Positions 1 to 8,651 of a stretch of DNA of 64,000 bases are shown here, piece by piece. Positions within the stretch are counted from its first letter, which is position 1; each line of letters begins with the position of its first letter. Source of the stretch: JAPHSX01 sp041554195 (lineage in GTDB: Bacteria > Pseudomonadota > Gammaproteobacteria > Thiohalomonadales > Thiohalomonadaceae); contig JBFFMJ010000001.1 in NCBI GenBank assembly GCA_041554195.1, forward strand, positions 248,001-312,000, read 5' to 3'. The position numbers and the translations under genes are program-made. Below the pieces are notes generated by a model, which saw only the letters and a list, made by a program, of their open reading frames with translations, did no database searches and was not told where the DNA came from.

Positions 1-941
1 CCCAGCATCTCTGACTTCTCCATCACCTCCTTAATCTGCGCAAAATCACCGCGTTTTATCAGCTCCTGGATGGTGGGAGAACCGAGCAATACCTCGACCG
101 CCGCCTTGCGTTTACCATCAGTGGTGGCGACCAGGCGTTGTGAAACAAAGGCACGTATATTCGAGGAGATGTCCTGTAGTAGCTGCGGGCGACGCTCCTC
201 GGGGAAGAAGTTGATAATACGGTCCAGCGCCTGATTGGCGTTATTGGCGTGCAGGGTAGAGATCGCCAGGTGGCCGGTCTCGGCAAAGGCCAGCGCATGC
301 TCCATGGTTTCACGGTCCCGGATCTCGCCGATCAGGATCACATCCGGGGCCTGGCGCAGGGTATTTTTCAGTGCCTTCTCAAAGCTCTGGGTATCGACAC
401 CGACCTCACGCTGGTTGACGATGCAGCGTTTGTGCGGATGAACAAACTCAATCGGATCTTCGATGGTGATGATATGACCGCCGTTGGGTGCATTACTGTT
501 GCGGTGATCGATAAGCGCCGCCAGTGAAGTCGACTTACCCGAGCCGGTGCCGCCAACAAACAGCAGCAGGCCGCGTTTGGCCATAATCACCTCAGAGAGT
601 ATTGGTGGCAAATCCAGATCCTTCATATTCGGGATCTCGGTCTTAATGTTGCGCACCACCATCGAGACCTCGTTGCGCTGGCGGAAAATATTGACACGAA
701 AACGGCCAATACCCGACTCTGATATCGCCAGATTCATCTCCAATTCATGGGCGAATTCGTTGCATTGATCCTCGCTCATAATCGCCTCGGCGATCTCCAG
801 CACACGACCCGGGGGCATCGACTCCTTCTCCAGCGGCTTCAACATACCGTGAAATTTGGCGGCGGGAGGGGCACCGGTGCTTAAGTAGAGATCAGAACCG
901 TCTTTGGCTGCGAGGATACGCAGGTAGTCTTTAAATTCCAT
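1..941 (-). CDS. pilU: Type IV pilus retraction ATPase PilU (partial, C-terminus cut by window edge)
   Basis: Translating the minus strand from the ATG at 941 gives an open frame to the window edge (about 313 codons), starting MEFKDYLRILAAKDGSDLYL. It contains a Walker A motif (VGGTGSGKST), the Asp box ITIEDPIEF, Walker B (ILIGEIRD), the His box (STLHANNANQALDRI) and the FFPEERR segment. These are hallmarks of the PilT/PilU secretion ATPases. The wording around NQREVGVDTQSF and the end EVMEKSEM fit PilU better than PilT. In the family this cytoplasmic hexamer assists pilus retraction in twitching motility. It pairs functionally with pilBCD at the other end of the window. PilU proteins are about 380 aa, so roughly 65 residues are missing to the left. 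Confidence 0.9.
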   Translation of the reverse strand, partial: MEFKDYLRILAAKDGSDLYLSTGAPPAAKFHGMLKPLEKESMPPGRVLEIAEAIMSEDQCNEFAHELEMNLAISESGIGRFRVNIFRQRNEVSMVVRNIKTEIPNMKDLDLPPILSEVIMAKRGLLLFVGGTGSGKSTSLAALIDHRNSNAPNGGHIITIEDPIEFVHPHKRCIVNQREVGVDTQSFEKALKNTLRQAPDVILIGEIRDRETMEHALAFAETGHLAISTLHANNANQALDRIINFFPEERRPQLLQDISSNIRAFVSQRLVATTDGKRKAAVEVLLGSPTIQELIKRGDFAQIKEVMEKSEML

Positions 942-1032
942 ACTTTGTCTTTTATTTAGTGGGTGATCTGAAAAGGGAAAAATTGGGGTGATTCAAGATA
1001 AAATCAACCGCTGTATCCACAGGTGTTTCACA

Positions 1033-3303
1033 TTATTTTCCGGCACGTACCAGACCTCCCAGGCCAGCCTTTTCCAGGGCACGCCCCAGCTCCCGGCGAA
1101 TGGTCTGCGGATTGTCAGCCTGCAGCGCCCGCTTTAACAGGCTGCGGGCACGACGACGGCTAAAACTGCGGATCACCCACTTGATGCGGGGGAGACTGGA
1201 GGAGGCCATACTGAGGCTGTCCACCCCCATCCCCAGCATCAGCAACGCGGCCATCGGATCACCGGCCATCTCGCCGCAAATACTCACCGGAGTCTTCTGC
1301 CGCTTCGCGCCGTCAACAACGGCCTGTATGGCACGCAGCACCGAGGGGTGTAGCGCATCGTAGAGTTCGGCCACACGGGGGTTGTTACGGTCGACTGCCA
1401 GCAGGTACTGGGTCAGGTCATTGCTGCCGATGGAGAGAAAATCGGCACGTGCGGCCAGCTGATCGATTTGATAGATAATTGAAGGCACTTCCACCATCGC
1501 CCCGACAGGGGGAAGCGGCATATCATGCCCCTCTTCCAGTAGCTCCGCATGAGCACGAATAATCAATGCATTGGCATCGGCAAACTCATCCAATGTGGCG
1601 ATCATCGGCAACAGTAACTGCAGATTCCCCAGGCCCTCGTTAGCCTTAAGCATGGCGCGGATCTGAGTAAGAAAGATATCGGGATGGTCGAGGGTGATAC
1701 GGATGCCACGCCAGCCGAGAAAGGGGTTGTCCTCAACAATGGGGAAATAGGGCAAGGCCTTGTCTCCCCCCACATCGAGGGTGCGCATCGTCACCGGATT
1801 GGGGTAAAAAGACTCCAACACCTGTCGATAGAGCTTGCCCTGCGACTCCTCACCAGGGAAACGCTCGCGAATCATGAAGGGAAACTCGGTGCGGTAGAGC
1901 CCGACACCCTCAGCCCCGCTGTTCAAGGAGGGGGCGATATCAGAGACCAGACCGGTGTTGGCGTAGAGTGGAATACGGTAGCCGTCTTCACTTTCGGCAG
2001 GCAATTCGCGTAACTCCTGCAAGCCCTCGGTCAGCTCCTGCTCCTCTTTAAACAGACGGCGGTATTCGCGTTTAATCGTGTTAGGGGCGTTGATATAAAC
2101 GCGCCCGGCATAGCCATCGACAATCACCTCGCGTTCACCAACACGGCTCACCGGAAGGTCATCAACACCCATAACCGCGGGGATACCGAGGGCACGGGCC
2201 AAAATGGCGGTGTGTGAGGTGGTGGAGCCGCGCATCGAAACCACACCGGCAAGACTCTTCGGCGGGATCTCCGCCAGCATTGAGGCGCTGATCTCCTCAC
2301 CCACCAGGATTGTATTGCGGGGGTAACGTCGCTTTTTGCCGCCCCCTGGCTTCTGCTCCAGCGCCTGTAACAGGCGGCGACTTAGATCGCGGATATCCTC
2401 GGCCCGCTCACGCAAATAGGGGTCTTCCATCTCACGAAAGATACGGATATGTTCACTGGCGCTCTCGCGCAGGGCACCAGGGGCCCAGTTGCCAGCCGCA
2501 ATTCCCTCAAGAATCGGCTCGATGAGGCTGTGGCTCTCCAGCATCATCAGATAGGCGTCAAACAGAGCGCTGTCGGCGGTGGGCAGGGCATCCCCCATGT
2601 TCTCCACCATCTCGCGCACCTCAATCTTAACCGCCCTGACCGCCTGTAAAAAACGCTTCTTCTCCGCCGCTGTGTCGTCCACTGCCCTGTCGGGAACCGA
2701 GTCAATATCCGCATGATTCTGCAGCACAACGGCCCGCCCGATAGCCACGCCGGGCGCGCCAGGTAAACCTTTTAAAGAGAGGGCATCCAGGGCTTTCGGT
2801 GAAGCCAGGGCATTGATCCCGCCACTCACCTCGGCATGGGCAATTGCGCCGGCCAGTTGTGCGGCGATAGTGACAACAAAGGTAACAATGTCCTCATCGT
2901 AGAGGCGCTTGCTGCGCTGCTGCAGCACCAGCACCCCCAGCACCTGACGGTGATGGATAATAGGGACACCCAGAAAGCCGTGATAGCGCTCCTCGCCGGT
3001 CTCCGCAAAGTAACGATAGTTGGGGTGCTCGATAGCATTATTGAGGTTCAGGGGCTCTGCCCGCTTGGCCACCAGACCGACCAGCCCCTGATTGCTTGCC
3101 AGACGTACCGCACCGATGGATTCGGGGTGCAGTCCATCACTGGCCATCAACACCAGATCACCCGTCTCCTGATTGCCCAAATAGATCGAACAGACGTCTA
3201 CCTCCAGTTCGCCCTTTACACGCGAGACAATGATGGACAGCGCCTGTTCCAGGTTGCGGGCATCGTTAACCGCCTGAACAATGCTGCGCAGGGTATCGAG
3301 CAT
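1033..3303 (-). CDS. ptsP: Phosphoenolpyruvate-protein phosphotransferase PtsP (EI-Ntr)
   Basis: A 756-aa protein, close to the usual 750. An N-terminal GAF domain (about residues 15-160) is followed by the EI phosphotransferase module. The phospho-histidine lies in GSTTSHTAILARALG (His about 364), and the PEP-binding TIM barrel carries YRTEFPF, GGDKALPYFP and the catalytic-loop SICGEMAGDP. It would take phosphate from PEP to start the nitrogen-related PTS relay. The frame is open upstream to 3363, but I choose the ATG at 3303 (MLDTLRSIVQAV) because AAGGGAG sits six bases before it and because PtsP proteins begin this way. It lies about 80 bp downstream of rppH in the classic rppH-ptsP pair, probably cotranscribed. 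Confidence 0.95.
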   Translation of the reverse strand: MLDTLRSIVQAVNDARNLEQALSIIVSRVKGELEVDVCSIYLGNQETGDLVLMASDGLHPESIGAVRLASNQGLVGLVAKRAEPLNLNNAIEHPNYRYFAETGEERYHGFLGVPIIHHRQVLGVLVLQQRSKRLYDEDIVTFVVTIAAQLAGAIAHAEVSGGINALASPKALDALSLKGLPGAPGVAIGRAVVLQNHADIDSVPDRAVDDTAAEKKRFLQAVRAVKIEVREMVENMGDALPTADSALFDAYLMMLESHSLIEPILEGIAAGNWAPGALRESASEHIRIFREMEDPYLRERAEDIRDLSRRLLQALEQKPGGGKKRRYPRNTILVGEEISASMLAEIPPKSLAGVVSMRGSTTSHTAILARALGIPAVMGVDDLPVSRVGEREVIVDGYAGRVYINAPNTIKREYRRLFKEEQELTEGLQELRELPAESEDGYRIPLYANTGLVSDIAPSLNSGAEGVGLYRTEFPFMIRERFPGEESQGKLYRQVLESFYPNPVTMRTLDVGGDKALPYFPIVEDNPFLGWRGIRITLDHPDIFLTQIRAMLKANEGLGNLQLLLPMIATLDEFADANALIIRAHAELLEEGHDMPLPPVGAMVEVPSIIYQIDQLAARADFLSIGSNDLTQYLLAVDRNNPRVAELYDALHPSVLRAIQAVVDGAKRQKTPVSICGEMAGDPMAALLMLGMGVDSLSMASSSLPRIKWVIRSFSRRRARSLLKRALQADNPQTIRRELGRALEKAGLGGLVRAGK

Positions 3304-3384
3304 GCAGACTCCCTTGTCGGTACTACGGTGGTTAGTGTGATGAATTAGATAAACGCACCACACCAGTGGTGTTTTTGTGCTGCC

Positions 3385-3918
3385 CTACTTTCTGTGGTGC
3401 AGGGCGTAGCGTAGTGTTCGCTGGCGCTTTGGCCGGTCACGCGCATCGGGAAACAGCAGCGGCTCCAGCTCTTTTAAGGCTCTCTCGTATACGCGACGTT
3501 TGAAAAAGACGATCTCCTTAACCGGCAACCAGTAGTCCACCCAGCGCCAGTCTTCAAACTCCGGCTGATCACTCAGGTCGAGACGCACGGCATCATCTCC
3601 GGCCAGCAGACGCAACACGAACCAACGCTGTTTTTGCCCTATACAGAGCGGACGGCTGTGATAACGGATAAAACGGCGCGGTAACTTATAGCGTAGCCAG
3701 TTCTGAGTGCAGCCGATGATCTCCACATGCTCAGGCTCCAGCCCGACCTCTTCGCGCAATTCACGATAGAGCGCCTGCTCCGCCGTCTCGTCTTTCTTTA
3801 TGCCACCCTGAGGAAACTGCCAGGAACTCTGTCCCAGGCGACGTGCCCACAGCACACGCCCCTCCCGATTACTCAGGATGATCCCGACATTCGCCCGGTA
3901 GCCTTGTGAATCAATCAC
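3385..3918 (-). CDS. rppH: RNA pyrophosphohydrolase RppH (NudH)
   Basis: A 177-aa Nudix hydrolase. The Nudix box runs from GGIKKDETAEQALYREL into REEVGL (about residues 38-60), preceded by the RppH-type start MIDSQGYRANVGIILSN. In the family it removes pyrophosphate from 5'-triphosphorylated mRNA, opening it to RNase E decay. The length matches E. coli RppH (176 aa). It precedes ptsP on the same strand and is divergent from the HAD phosphatase at 4084, so the about 165-bp gap probably holds both promoters. Confidence 0.95.
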   Translation of the reverse strand: MIDSQGYRANVGIILSNREGRVLWARRLGQSSWQFPQGGIKKDETAEQALYRELREEVGLEPEHVEIIGCTQNWLRYKLPRRFIRYHSRPLCIGQKQRWFVLRLLAGDDAVRLDLSDQPEFEDWRWVDYWLPVKEIVFFKRRVYERALKELEPLLFPDARDRPKRQRTLRYALHHRK

Positions 3919-4083
3919 TTATAATAACGCCTATTTCTCAATACCCTTGATTCTTCCATAACTGTAGCGTGGCAGCAAATCCCCCTTCACTGGAATGCCT
4001 AAACAGGCCATCAGGCATGGAGTTACATCGCCACGCCCTATATTATGGAGCCAATTTTTCACAACCTCCCCTGGAGAATAACC

Positions 4084-4737
4084 TTGAGTCTGGCCATCTT
4101 TGACCTCGACAACACCCTGCTGGGTGGCGACAGTGACTATCTATGGGGCCGCTTTCTGGTTGAGCAGGGCCACGTTGACGGCGACTACTACGAGCGCGAG
4201 AACCTGCGTTACTACGAGGAGTACAAGTCTGGCACCCTCGATATTTTCGAATTCCTGCGCTTCAGCCTCAAACCCCTGACCGAACACGACATGACCACCC
4301 TGCAACAGTGGCATCAGCAGTTCATGGCCGAGAAGATCGCCCCCATCATGTTGCCCAAGGCCGAGGCACTGTTACAAAAACACCGTCAGTCCGGTGACTA
4401 CCTTTTGATTATTACCGCCACCAATAGTTTCGTTACCGCCCCCATTGCCGAGAAATTGGGGGTGGATCACATCATCGCCACCGACCCCGAGCAGATCGAT
4501 GGCCGCTATACCGGTGAAGTCGACGGCATCCCCTGTTTTCAACAGGGCAAGGTGACACGTCTCAGCCAGTGGCTCGCGCAAACGGGTCACAACCTCGCCA
4601 ACAGCTGGTTCTACAGCGACTCCCACAATGACCTGCCGCTGCTGGAGATGGTGACCCACCCGGTGGCCGTCGATGCCGATGAGACCCTCGCCGCCCACGC
4701 CGAGGCCAAGCGCTGGCCCCAGATCAGCCTGCGCTAA
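4084..4737 (+). CDS. HAD-superfamily (subfamily IB, SerB-like) phosphatase
   Basis: A 217-aa HAD hydrolase. Motif I is FDLDNTLLGGDSD at the N-terminus, motif II is in LLIITATNSFVT, motif III is the lysine region around QQGKVTR, and motif IV is FYSDSHNDLPLL. This is the HAD-IB group related to phosphoserine phosphatase, and such genes often sit beside rppH in gammaproteobacteria. The substrate cannot be told from sequence. The frame is open from an ATG at 4045, but the TTG at 4084 is preceded by GGAG seven bases upstream and starts right at the conserved domain (MSLAIFDLDN), so I prefer it. The stop is three bases before the ABC permease start, suggesting one transcript. Confidence 0.85.
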   Translation: MSLAIFDLDNTLLGGDSDYLWGRFLVEQGHVDGDYYERENLRYYEEYKSGTLDIFEFLRFSLKPLTEHDMTTLQQWHQQFMAEKIAPIMLPKAEALLQKHRQSGDYLLIITATNSFVTAPIAEKLGVDHIIATDPEQIDGRYTGEVDGIPCFQQGKVTRLSQWLAQTGHNLANSWFYSDSHNDLPLLEMVTHPVAVDADETLAAHAEAKRWPQISLR

Positions 4738-4740
4738 ACC

Positions 4741-5712
4741 TTGAAAACCATCCCGCTGCTTATTCTGCTGATCCTGCTCGCCGCATTGGCGCTGCTATTG
4801 GCATTGATGGTAGGCAGCGTGACGGTGTCCCCCACTGAACTGCCCGCCATCCTCTCTGGCGAGAGCGAAGGTGTGGCCCGTGAGATCGTACTGCAACTGC
4901 GCCTGCCCCGCGCACTGGCGGCCTTCGCCGTTGGCGGCCTGCTGGCCCTTGCCGGGGTGCAGATGCAGGTGCTGCTGGGCAACCCGCTGGCCGACCCATA
5001 CGTGCTCGGCATCTCCGGCGGGGCAGCGGTAGGCGCGCTGCTGGCGCTGCTCACCGGGGGGGCACTGCTGGCGGTCAACGGTGCGGCACTGGGCGGTGCG
5101 CTGGGTTCAATGCTTCTGGTATTCGGACTAGCCCACGGACGCGGCGCCTGGTCACCCACCCGGCTGTTGCTCACCGGGGTGGTGGTGGCCTCCGGCTGGG
5201 GAGCAGTGATCAGCTTTCTGCTGGCGGTGGCACCACAACATAACCTGCCGGGAATGCTGTTCTGGCTGATGGGCGACCTGAGCCATGCCGATCAGGCGCT
5301 GCCCGCCCTCATCATCCTCGCCCTTGGCCTGCTCCTCAGCCTGCCGCAGGCGCGCAACCTCAACCTGCTGGCACGGGGCGAACTACAGGCGGGGGTATTA
5401 GGGGTCAGTGTCGGGCCGCTACGGCTGCAGCTCTATCTGCTCGCCTCGCTACTGACTGCGGCGGCGGTCACCATCGGTGGCAGCATCGGCTTTGTCGGCC
5501 TGGTGGTGCCGCACATGCTGCGCCTTCTGGTGGGCAGCGACCATCGCCTGCTGTTACCCGCCTCGGTACTCAGCGGCGGTATCCTGCTGCTACTGGCCGA
5601 TACCCTGGCACGCACTGTGATCGCCCCGCAACAGCTACCGGTGGGGGTGCTAACGGCCCTGGTCGGGGTGCCACTGTTTCTCTACCTGCTACAGCGGGGC
5701 TATCGACAGTGA
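4741..5712 (+). CDS. btuC: BtuC/FecCD-family ABC transporter permease, probable vitamin B12 importer
   Basis: A 323-aa, very hydrophobic protein with about 8-10 membrane helices and FecCD/BtuC family signatures: LRLPRALAAFAVGGLLALAG, NPLADPYVLGISGGA and GFVGLVVPHMLRLLVG. It would form the inner-membrane channel of an importer for a corrinoid or iron chelate. The start is TTG at 4741, immediately after the upstream stop. It overlaps its ATPase gene by four bases (GTGA). B12 as substrate is inferred from the B12 uptake and synthesis genes that follow within 2-9 kb. A siderophore or haem substrate is the main alternative. No binding protein is adjacent; two candidates lie at 11780 and 27202. Confidence 0.8.
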   Translation: MKTIPLLILLILLAALALLLALMVGSVTVSPTELPAILSGESEGVAREIVLQLRLPRALAAFAVGGLLALAGVQMQVLLGNPLADPYVLGISGGAAVGALLALLTGGALLAVNGAALGGALGSMLLVFGLAHGRGAWSPTRLLLTGVVVASGWGAVISFLLAVAPQHNLPGMLFWLMGDLSHADQALPALIILALGLLLSLPQARNLNLLARGELQAGVLGVSVGPLRLQLYLLASLLTAAAVTIGGSIGFVGLVVPHMLRLLVGSDHRLLLPASVLSGGILLLLADTLARTVIAPQQLPVGVLTALVGVPLFLYLLQRGYRQ

Positions 5713-6476
5713 CACAACTCACCGCCAGGGAACTCGATATTCAGATCGGGGAACGCAGCCTTTGCCGCGGGCTCGATTTGGTGCTTGCTCCCGGTCAGTG
5801 CTGGGCGGTACTCGGTGGCAATGGCAGCGGCAAAACCACCCTGCTGCACACCCTGGCCGGGTTGCTCCCCCACCACACAGGCGCCATCCAGCTGGATAAT
5901 CTGCCCATCGACACCCTGCCACGGCGTAGCATCGCCCAACAGCTGGGCCTGCTGCTACAGGAGAGTCACGACCCCTTTCCCACCACGGTGCTGGAGACCG
6001 CGCTCAGTGGCCGCCATCCCCACCTTGGGCGCTGGCAGCATGAGGGGGAGGAGGACCTCGACTTCGCCCGCGAGGCCCTGGCGAGCGTCGACCTTGGTGA
6101 GATGGAAGAACGCATGGTGCAGACCCTCTCCGGCGGTGAGCGCCGACGCCTCGCCATCGCCACCCTGCTCACCCAAAATCCACAACTGCTGCTGCTGGAT
6201 GAACCGCTCAACCACCTGGATCTCCATCACCAACAACGCCTACTGTCACAGCTGCGTCGACTTGCCGCTGGGGGAAAAACAGTGGTGATGGTACTGCATG
6301 ACCCCAATCAGGCGCAGCGCTACTGCGATCAGGCGCTGCTGCTCTATGGCGATGGTGAATGGGAGAGTGGTACGTGTGAGGCCTTACTAACGGTAGAGCG
6401 GTTAAGCCGCCTCTACAAACACCCGATGCGGATGCTGCAACAGGGGGAGGAGCGCCTGTTTATTCCCGGGGAATAG
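5709..6476 (+). CDS. btuD: BtuD/FhuC-family ABC transporter ATP-binding protein
   Basis: A 255-aa ATPase with Walker A GGNGSGKTTLLHTL, a Q-loop (LLLQESHDPF), signature TLSGGERRRLAIA, Walker B QLLLLDEPLNHLD and the switch histidine in VMVLHDPNQ. The GTG start lies inside the stop of the permease gene (GTGA overlap), so the two are translationally coupled. It drives import through the upstream BtuC-like permease. The length fits BtuD/FhuC proteins. It converges with parA, whose stop is 10 bp away. The substrate assignment is by context only. Confidence 0.85.
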   Translation: MTQLTARELDIQIGERSLCRGLDLVLAPGQCWAVLGGNGSGKTTLLHTLAGLLPHHTGAIQLDNLPIDTLPRRSIAQQLGLLLQESHDPFPTTVLETALSGRHPHLGRWQHEGEEDLDFAREALASVDLGEMEERMVQTLSGGERRRLAIATLLTQNPQLLLLDEPLNHLDLHHQQRLLSQLRRLAAGGKTVVMVLHDPNQAQRYCDQALLLYGDGEWESGTCEALLTVERLSRLYKHPMRMLQQGEERLFIPGE

Positions 6477-6486
6477 GCAATGACGA

Positions 6487-7266
6487 TTAAAGCTGGTCCT
6501 CCTCAAGCCACTGGATCAACTTCTTCCATTGCATCCGGTCTTTATGGATCTGGTGGGCCTTAAGTTCATGGATCCCCATCCCCTCCTCGGCGGACTGTAC
6601 ATAGTTCTGGGTATCGCGCAGGTAGGCGACAAAGGGGATATTCAGGCTATCCAGAAAACGGCGTAGCGACTGATAGACCTTGGTGTTCTTGCGCACCCTG
6701 TTGGCCACCACTCCCACACGAATCGAGCGTGAGCGCACCTTGGCGACCAGCAGCAGATCCTTAATAAAATGCGAGGCGGCATGGATATCGATGGGGGAAG
6801 GCAAGACGGGAATAATAATCGTATCGACCTCACGCACCAGGTCGATCATCGGCATACCGTGTACCCCGGCCGGGGCATCAAGGATCACACATTCGGTATC
6901 CGCTGGCAGACGCATCTGCCAGGTACGCGTCATACCCGAGGTCGGCTTACGAAAGGCGGCAACCCCATGAATAGGAAAGCGGGAGTCATCGCGGGTAGAT
7001 AACCACTGTATAGAGGAGCCCTGCGGGTCGTGGTCAAACAGCGCGGCGACCCGTTTCTGTGAGGCGTAGTAACTCGCAAGGTTAGTCGAGATAGTGGTCT
7101 TGCCACAGCCGCCCTTGGCATTCACCACCAATACACGACGAATCCGCTCAAACGCGGCGACACCCGAAACCGGCAGATGTTCGCTCGTCTGCTGGCCTAG
7201 CTGCTGCAGTGGCGTCTTGTGGATATGTGCCATCTTCGTGTTATCACTCCTGACATCCCGGCTCAT
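6487..7266 (-). CDS. Orphan ParA/MinD-type P-loop ATPase
   Basis: A 259-aa protein with a deviant Walker A motif NAKGGCGKTTISTNLA, a switch I region FDHDPQGSS and the Walker B-like CVILDAPAG, typical of ParA/Soj ATPases. Such proteins position plasmids, chromosomes, chemoreceptor arrays, pili or carboxysomes. No ParB or known cargo gene is adjacent, so its job is open. The frame is also open from GTG 7275, but ATG 7266 has AAAGG eight bases upstream and is preferred. A third candidate is ATG 7233 (MAHIHK), with no good ribosome site. The gene is divergent from an unknown membrane protein at 7559, and the gap contains a cluster of TGAGTTA-type sites. Confidence 0.8.
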   Translation of the reverse strand: MSRDVRSDNTKMAHIHKTPLQQLGQQTSEHLPVSGVAAFERIRRVLVVNAKGGCGKTTISTNLASYYASQKRVAALFDHDPQGSSIQWLSTRDDSRFPIHGVAAFRKPTSGMTRTWQMRLPADTECVILDAPAGVHGMPMIDLVREVDTIIIPVLPSPIDIHAASHFIKDLLLVAKVRSRSIRVGVVANRVRKNTKVYQSLRRFLDSLNIPFVAYLRDTQNYVQSAEEGMGIHELKAHQIHKDRMQWKKLIQWLEEDQL

Positions 7267-7283
7267 CGTGATCACCTTTTCCC

Positions 7284-7356
7284 TGAGTTGAGCGGTGTAT
7301 TGAAGTTATATATTAACTCATTTTCAGTGAGTTAGGTAAATACTCTGATAACTCAC
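7284..7356. promoter_or_regulatory. Cluster of TGAGTTA-type sites upstream of parA, candidate operator
   Basis: Four copies of a heptamer lie in 73 bases: TGAGTTG at 7284-7290, TAACTCA at 7314-7320, TGAGTTA at 7328-7334 and TAACTCA at 7349-7355. The third and fourth extend to a perfect 8-bp inverted repeat, GTGAGTTA (7327-7334) with TAACTCAC (7349-7356). The second and third form another inverted repeat with a 7-bp spacer. An AT-rich tract (7301-7314) that could hold the parA -10 box lies among them. This is the layout of an operator for a dimeric repressor. What binds is not known. Confidence 0.45.
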
Positions 7357-7558
7357 ATTAACTTACCATCAAAGCGATACCATTTAAAATTCTAATACCT
7401 TAAGCAAACCATGCATGACAGATAATTTCGTTGCTCGCCATCACAGATTCCGTTACAGGAACTCAGCCACATTTTCTGATATCCAAACTATGAAAACGGG
7501 CGCAATTACCATACCGTGTTCGCATAATGAAAACTCCATGCGTCTCCGCTAGATTACA

Positions 7559-8224
7559 ATGACCCTACTCTCACGCATTATCGCCAATGCGCTACTGCCC
7601 CTGCTGTTTCTCAGTGGCAGTTATCAGCTGCTCTACCATCTGGGCGAGGGGCTGCTGGAGGAGACAATTCTGCAGATGATCGCCTTCGGACTCGCGATGT
7701 TGCTGGCTGCACTGCCACCAATTGCCTTCAACGTTCTCATTCGTAGCCAGATCAGGGAGGGCTTTGCCCTGCTAAAAAATGGCAATGTCGTCACACCGGC
7801 CGAAATTACCCTTCCGGATGTGATCAGCCATCAAATCACCGCATGGAAGCCGTTCCAGCAACATCTGGATACCGAGCTCTGTCTGCAAGGTGAAAAGGAG
7901 ATCTTCTACGTGCAACTGGGGCTGGACTTCTACATCCCGGCCAATGAGCGCGGCAAAGAGTTCGTCAGACACTACAAGACCAACATAGTGATCTTTGAAG
8001 CGTGGGTGCAACGCTCCATTTTTCGCGCCTCACAGCTGGACCCTGAACTGCTAGCCAGCCTTCATGAAGATTGTCTACTCAACGAAGAGGATGAACAGCT
8101 GCTGCGCCGAAAATTCCTTACCGCCCTGGAATCACGCCTGTTACTCGGTGTAAAACTCCCGACTTCTCCCAGCAGTCTTAATATCAACCGTCAAGTGCGA
8201 AAAAACAGAGCCCCCTCCGCGTAG
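7559..8224 (+). CDS. Conserved-looking membrane-anchored protein of unknown function
   Basis: A 221-aa protein I do not recognise. The N-terminus has two likely membrane helices (about residues 8-27 and 36-60). A soluble, cytoplasmic or periplasmic domain of about 150 residues follows, with mixed charge (for example FYIPANERGKEFVRHYKTN and LHEDCLLNEEDEQLLRRKF). No enzyme motif is visible. It starts at ATG 7559 with only a weak ribosome site. It is divergent from parA and shares a 290-bp, AT-rich control region with it, which hints that the two may act together. The downstream neighbour is the cobalamin riboswitch, so it is probably a single-gene transcript. Confidence 0.6.
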   Translation: MTLLSRIIANALLPLLFLSGSYQLLYHLGEGLLEETILQMIAFGLAMLLAALPPIAFNVLIRSQIREGFALLKNGNVVTPAEITLPDVISHQITAWKPFQQHLDTELCLQGEKEIFYVQLGLDFYIPANERGKEFVRHYKTNIVIFEAWVQRSIFRASQLDPELLASLHEDCLLNEEDEQLLRRKFLTALESRLLLGVKLPTSPSSLNINRQVRKNRAPSA

Positions 8225-8314
8225 TCACCACCCTTTGATGGCGATCCATACCAACAAGCCGATGCCGTCGCCTTACCTTGACATTCCCCCCTCAGCACCG
8301 ATAAAGTCACCAAC

Positions 8315-8525
8315 GTTTCAGGTGTTCCAACGGCATCCGCCCGAGGAATGAAACGGGAAGTCGGTGCGTACTATTCTCCGAGTAGCACAATTCCGACGCT
8401 GCCCCCGCAACGGTAAGCGGTTAACAGCCCCATCACAGCGCCACTGCGTCACACGACGTGGGAAGGCGATGGGGCCGGATGGTTCACTATCCAACCGCAA
8501 GCCCGGAGACCGGCCTGAGACAGAC
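8315..8525 (+). ncRNA. Cobalamin (adenosylcobalamin) riboswitch
   Basis: The conserved blocks of the cobalamin riboswitch occur in order: GAAACGGGAAGTCGGTGC (about 8350), the GCTGCCCCCGCAACGGTAA segment (about 8398), GCCACTGCG (about 8440), GTGGGAAGGCGATGGGG (about 8459) and the B12 box AGCCCGGAGACCGGCCT (about 8500-8516). It lies in the 427-bp gap between the unknown membrane gene and btuB. About 125 bases between the B12 box and the btuB start would hold the expression platform. No obvious oligo-U terminator is visible there, so control of translation initiation seems more likely. The 90 bases before it should hold the promoter. Binding of adenosylcobalamin would repress btuB and possibly all seven downstream B12 genes. 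Confidence 0.93.
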
Positions 8526-8651
8526 ATACCAGTACTGCGGTGGGCGGTGCGCGGGTGAAAAACCGTCTCCACTGTTGCTCACTCCAAAACCCTGCCTCCC
8601 CTCACTGGTTCAACCATGGAATTTCGCGCGGGTGAGCGCAGAGGAAACAAC

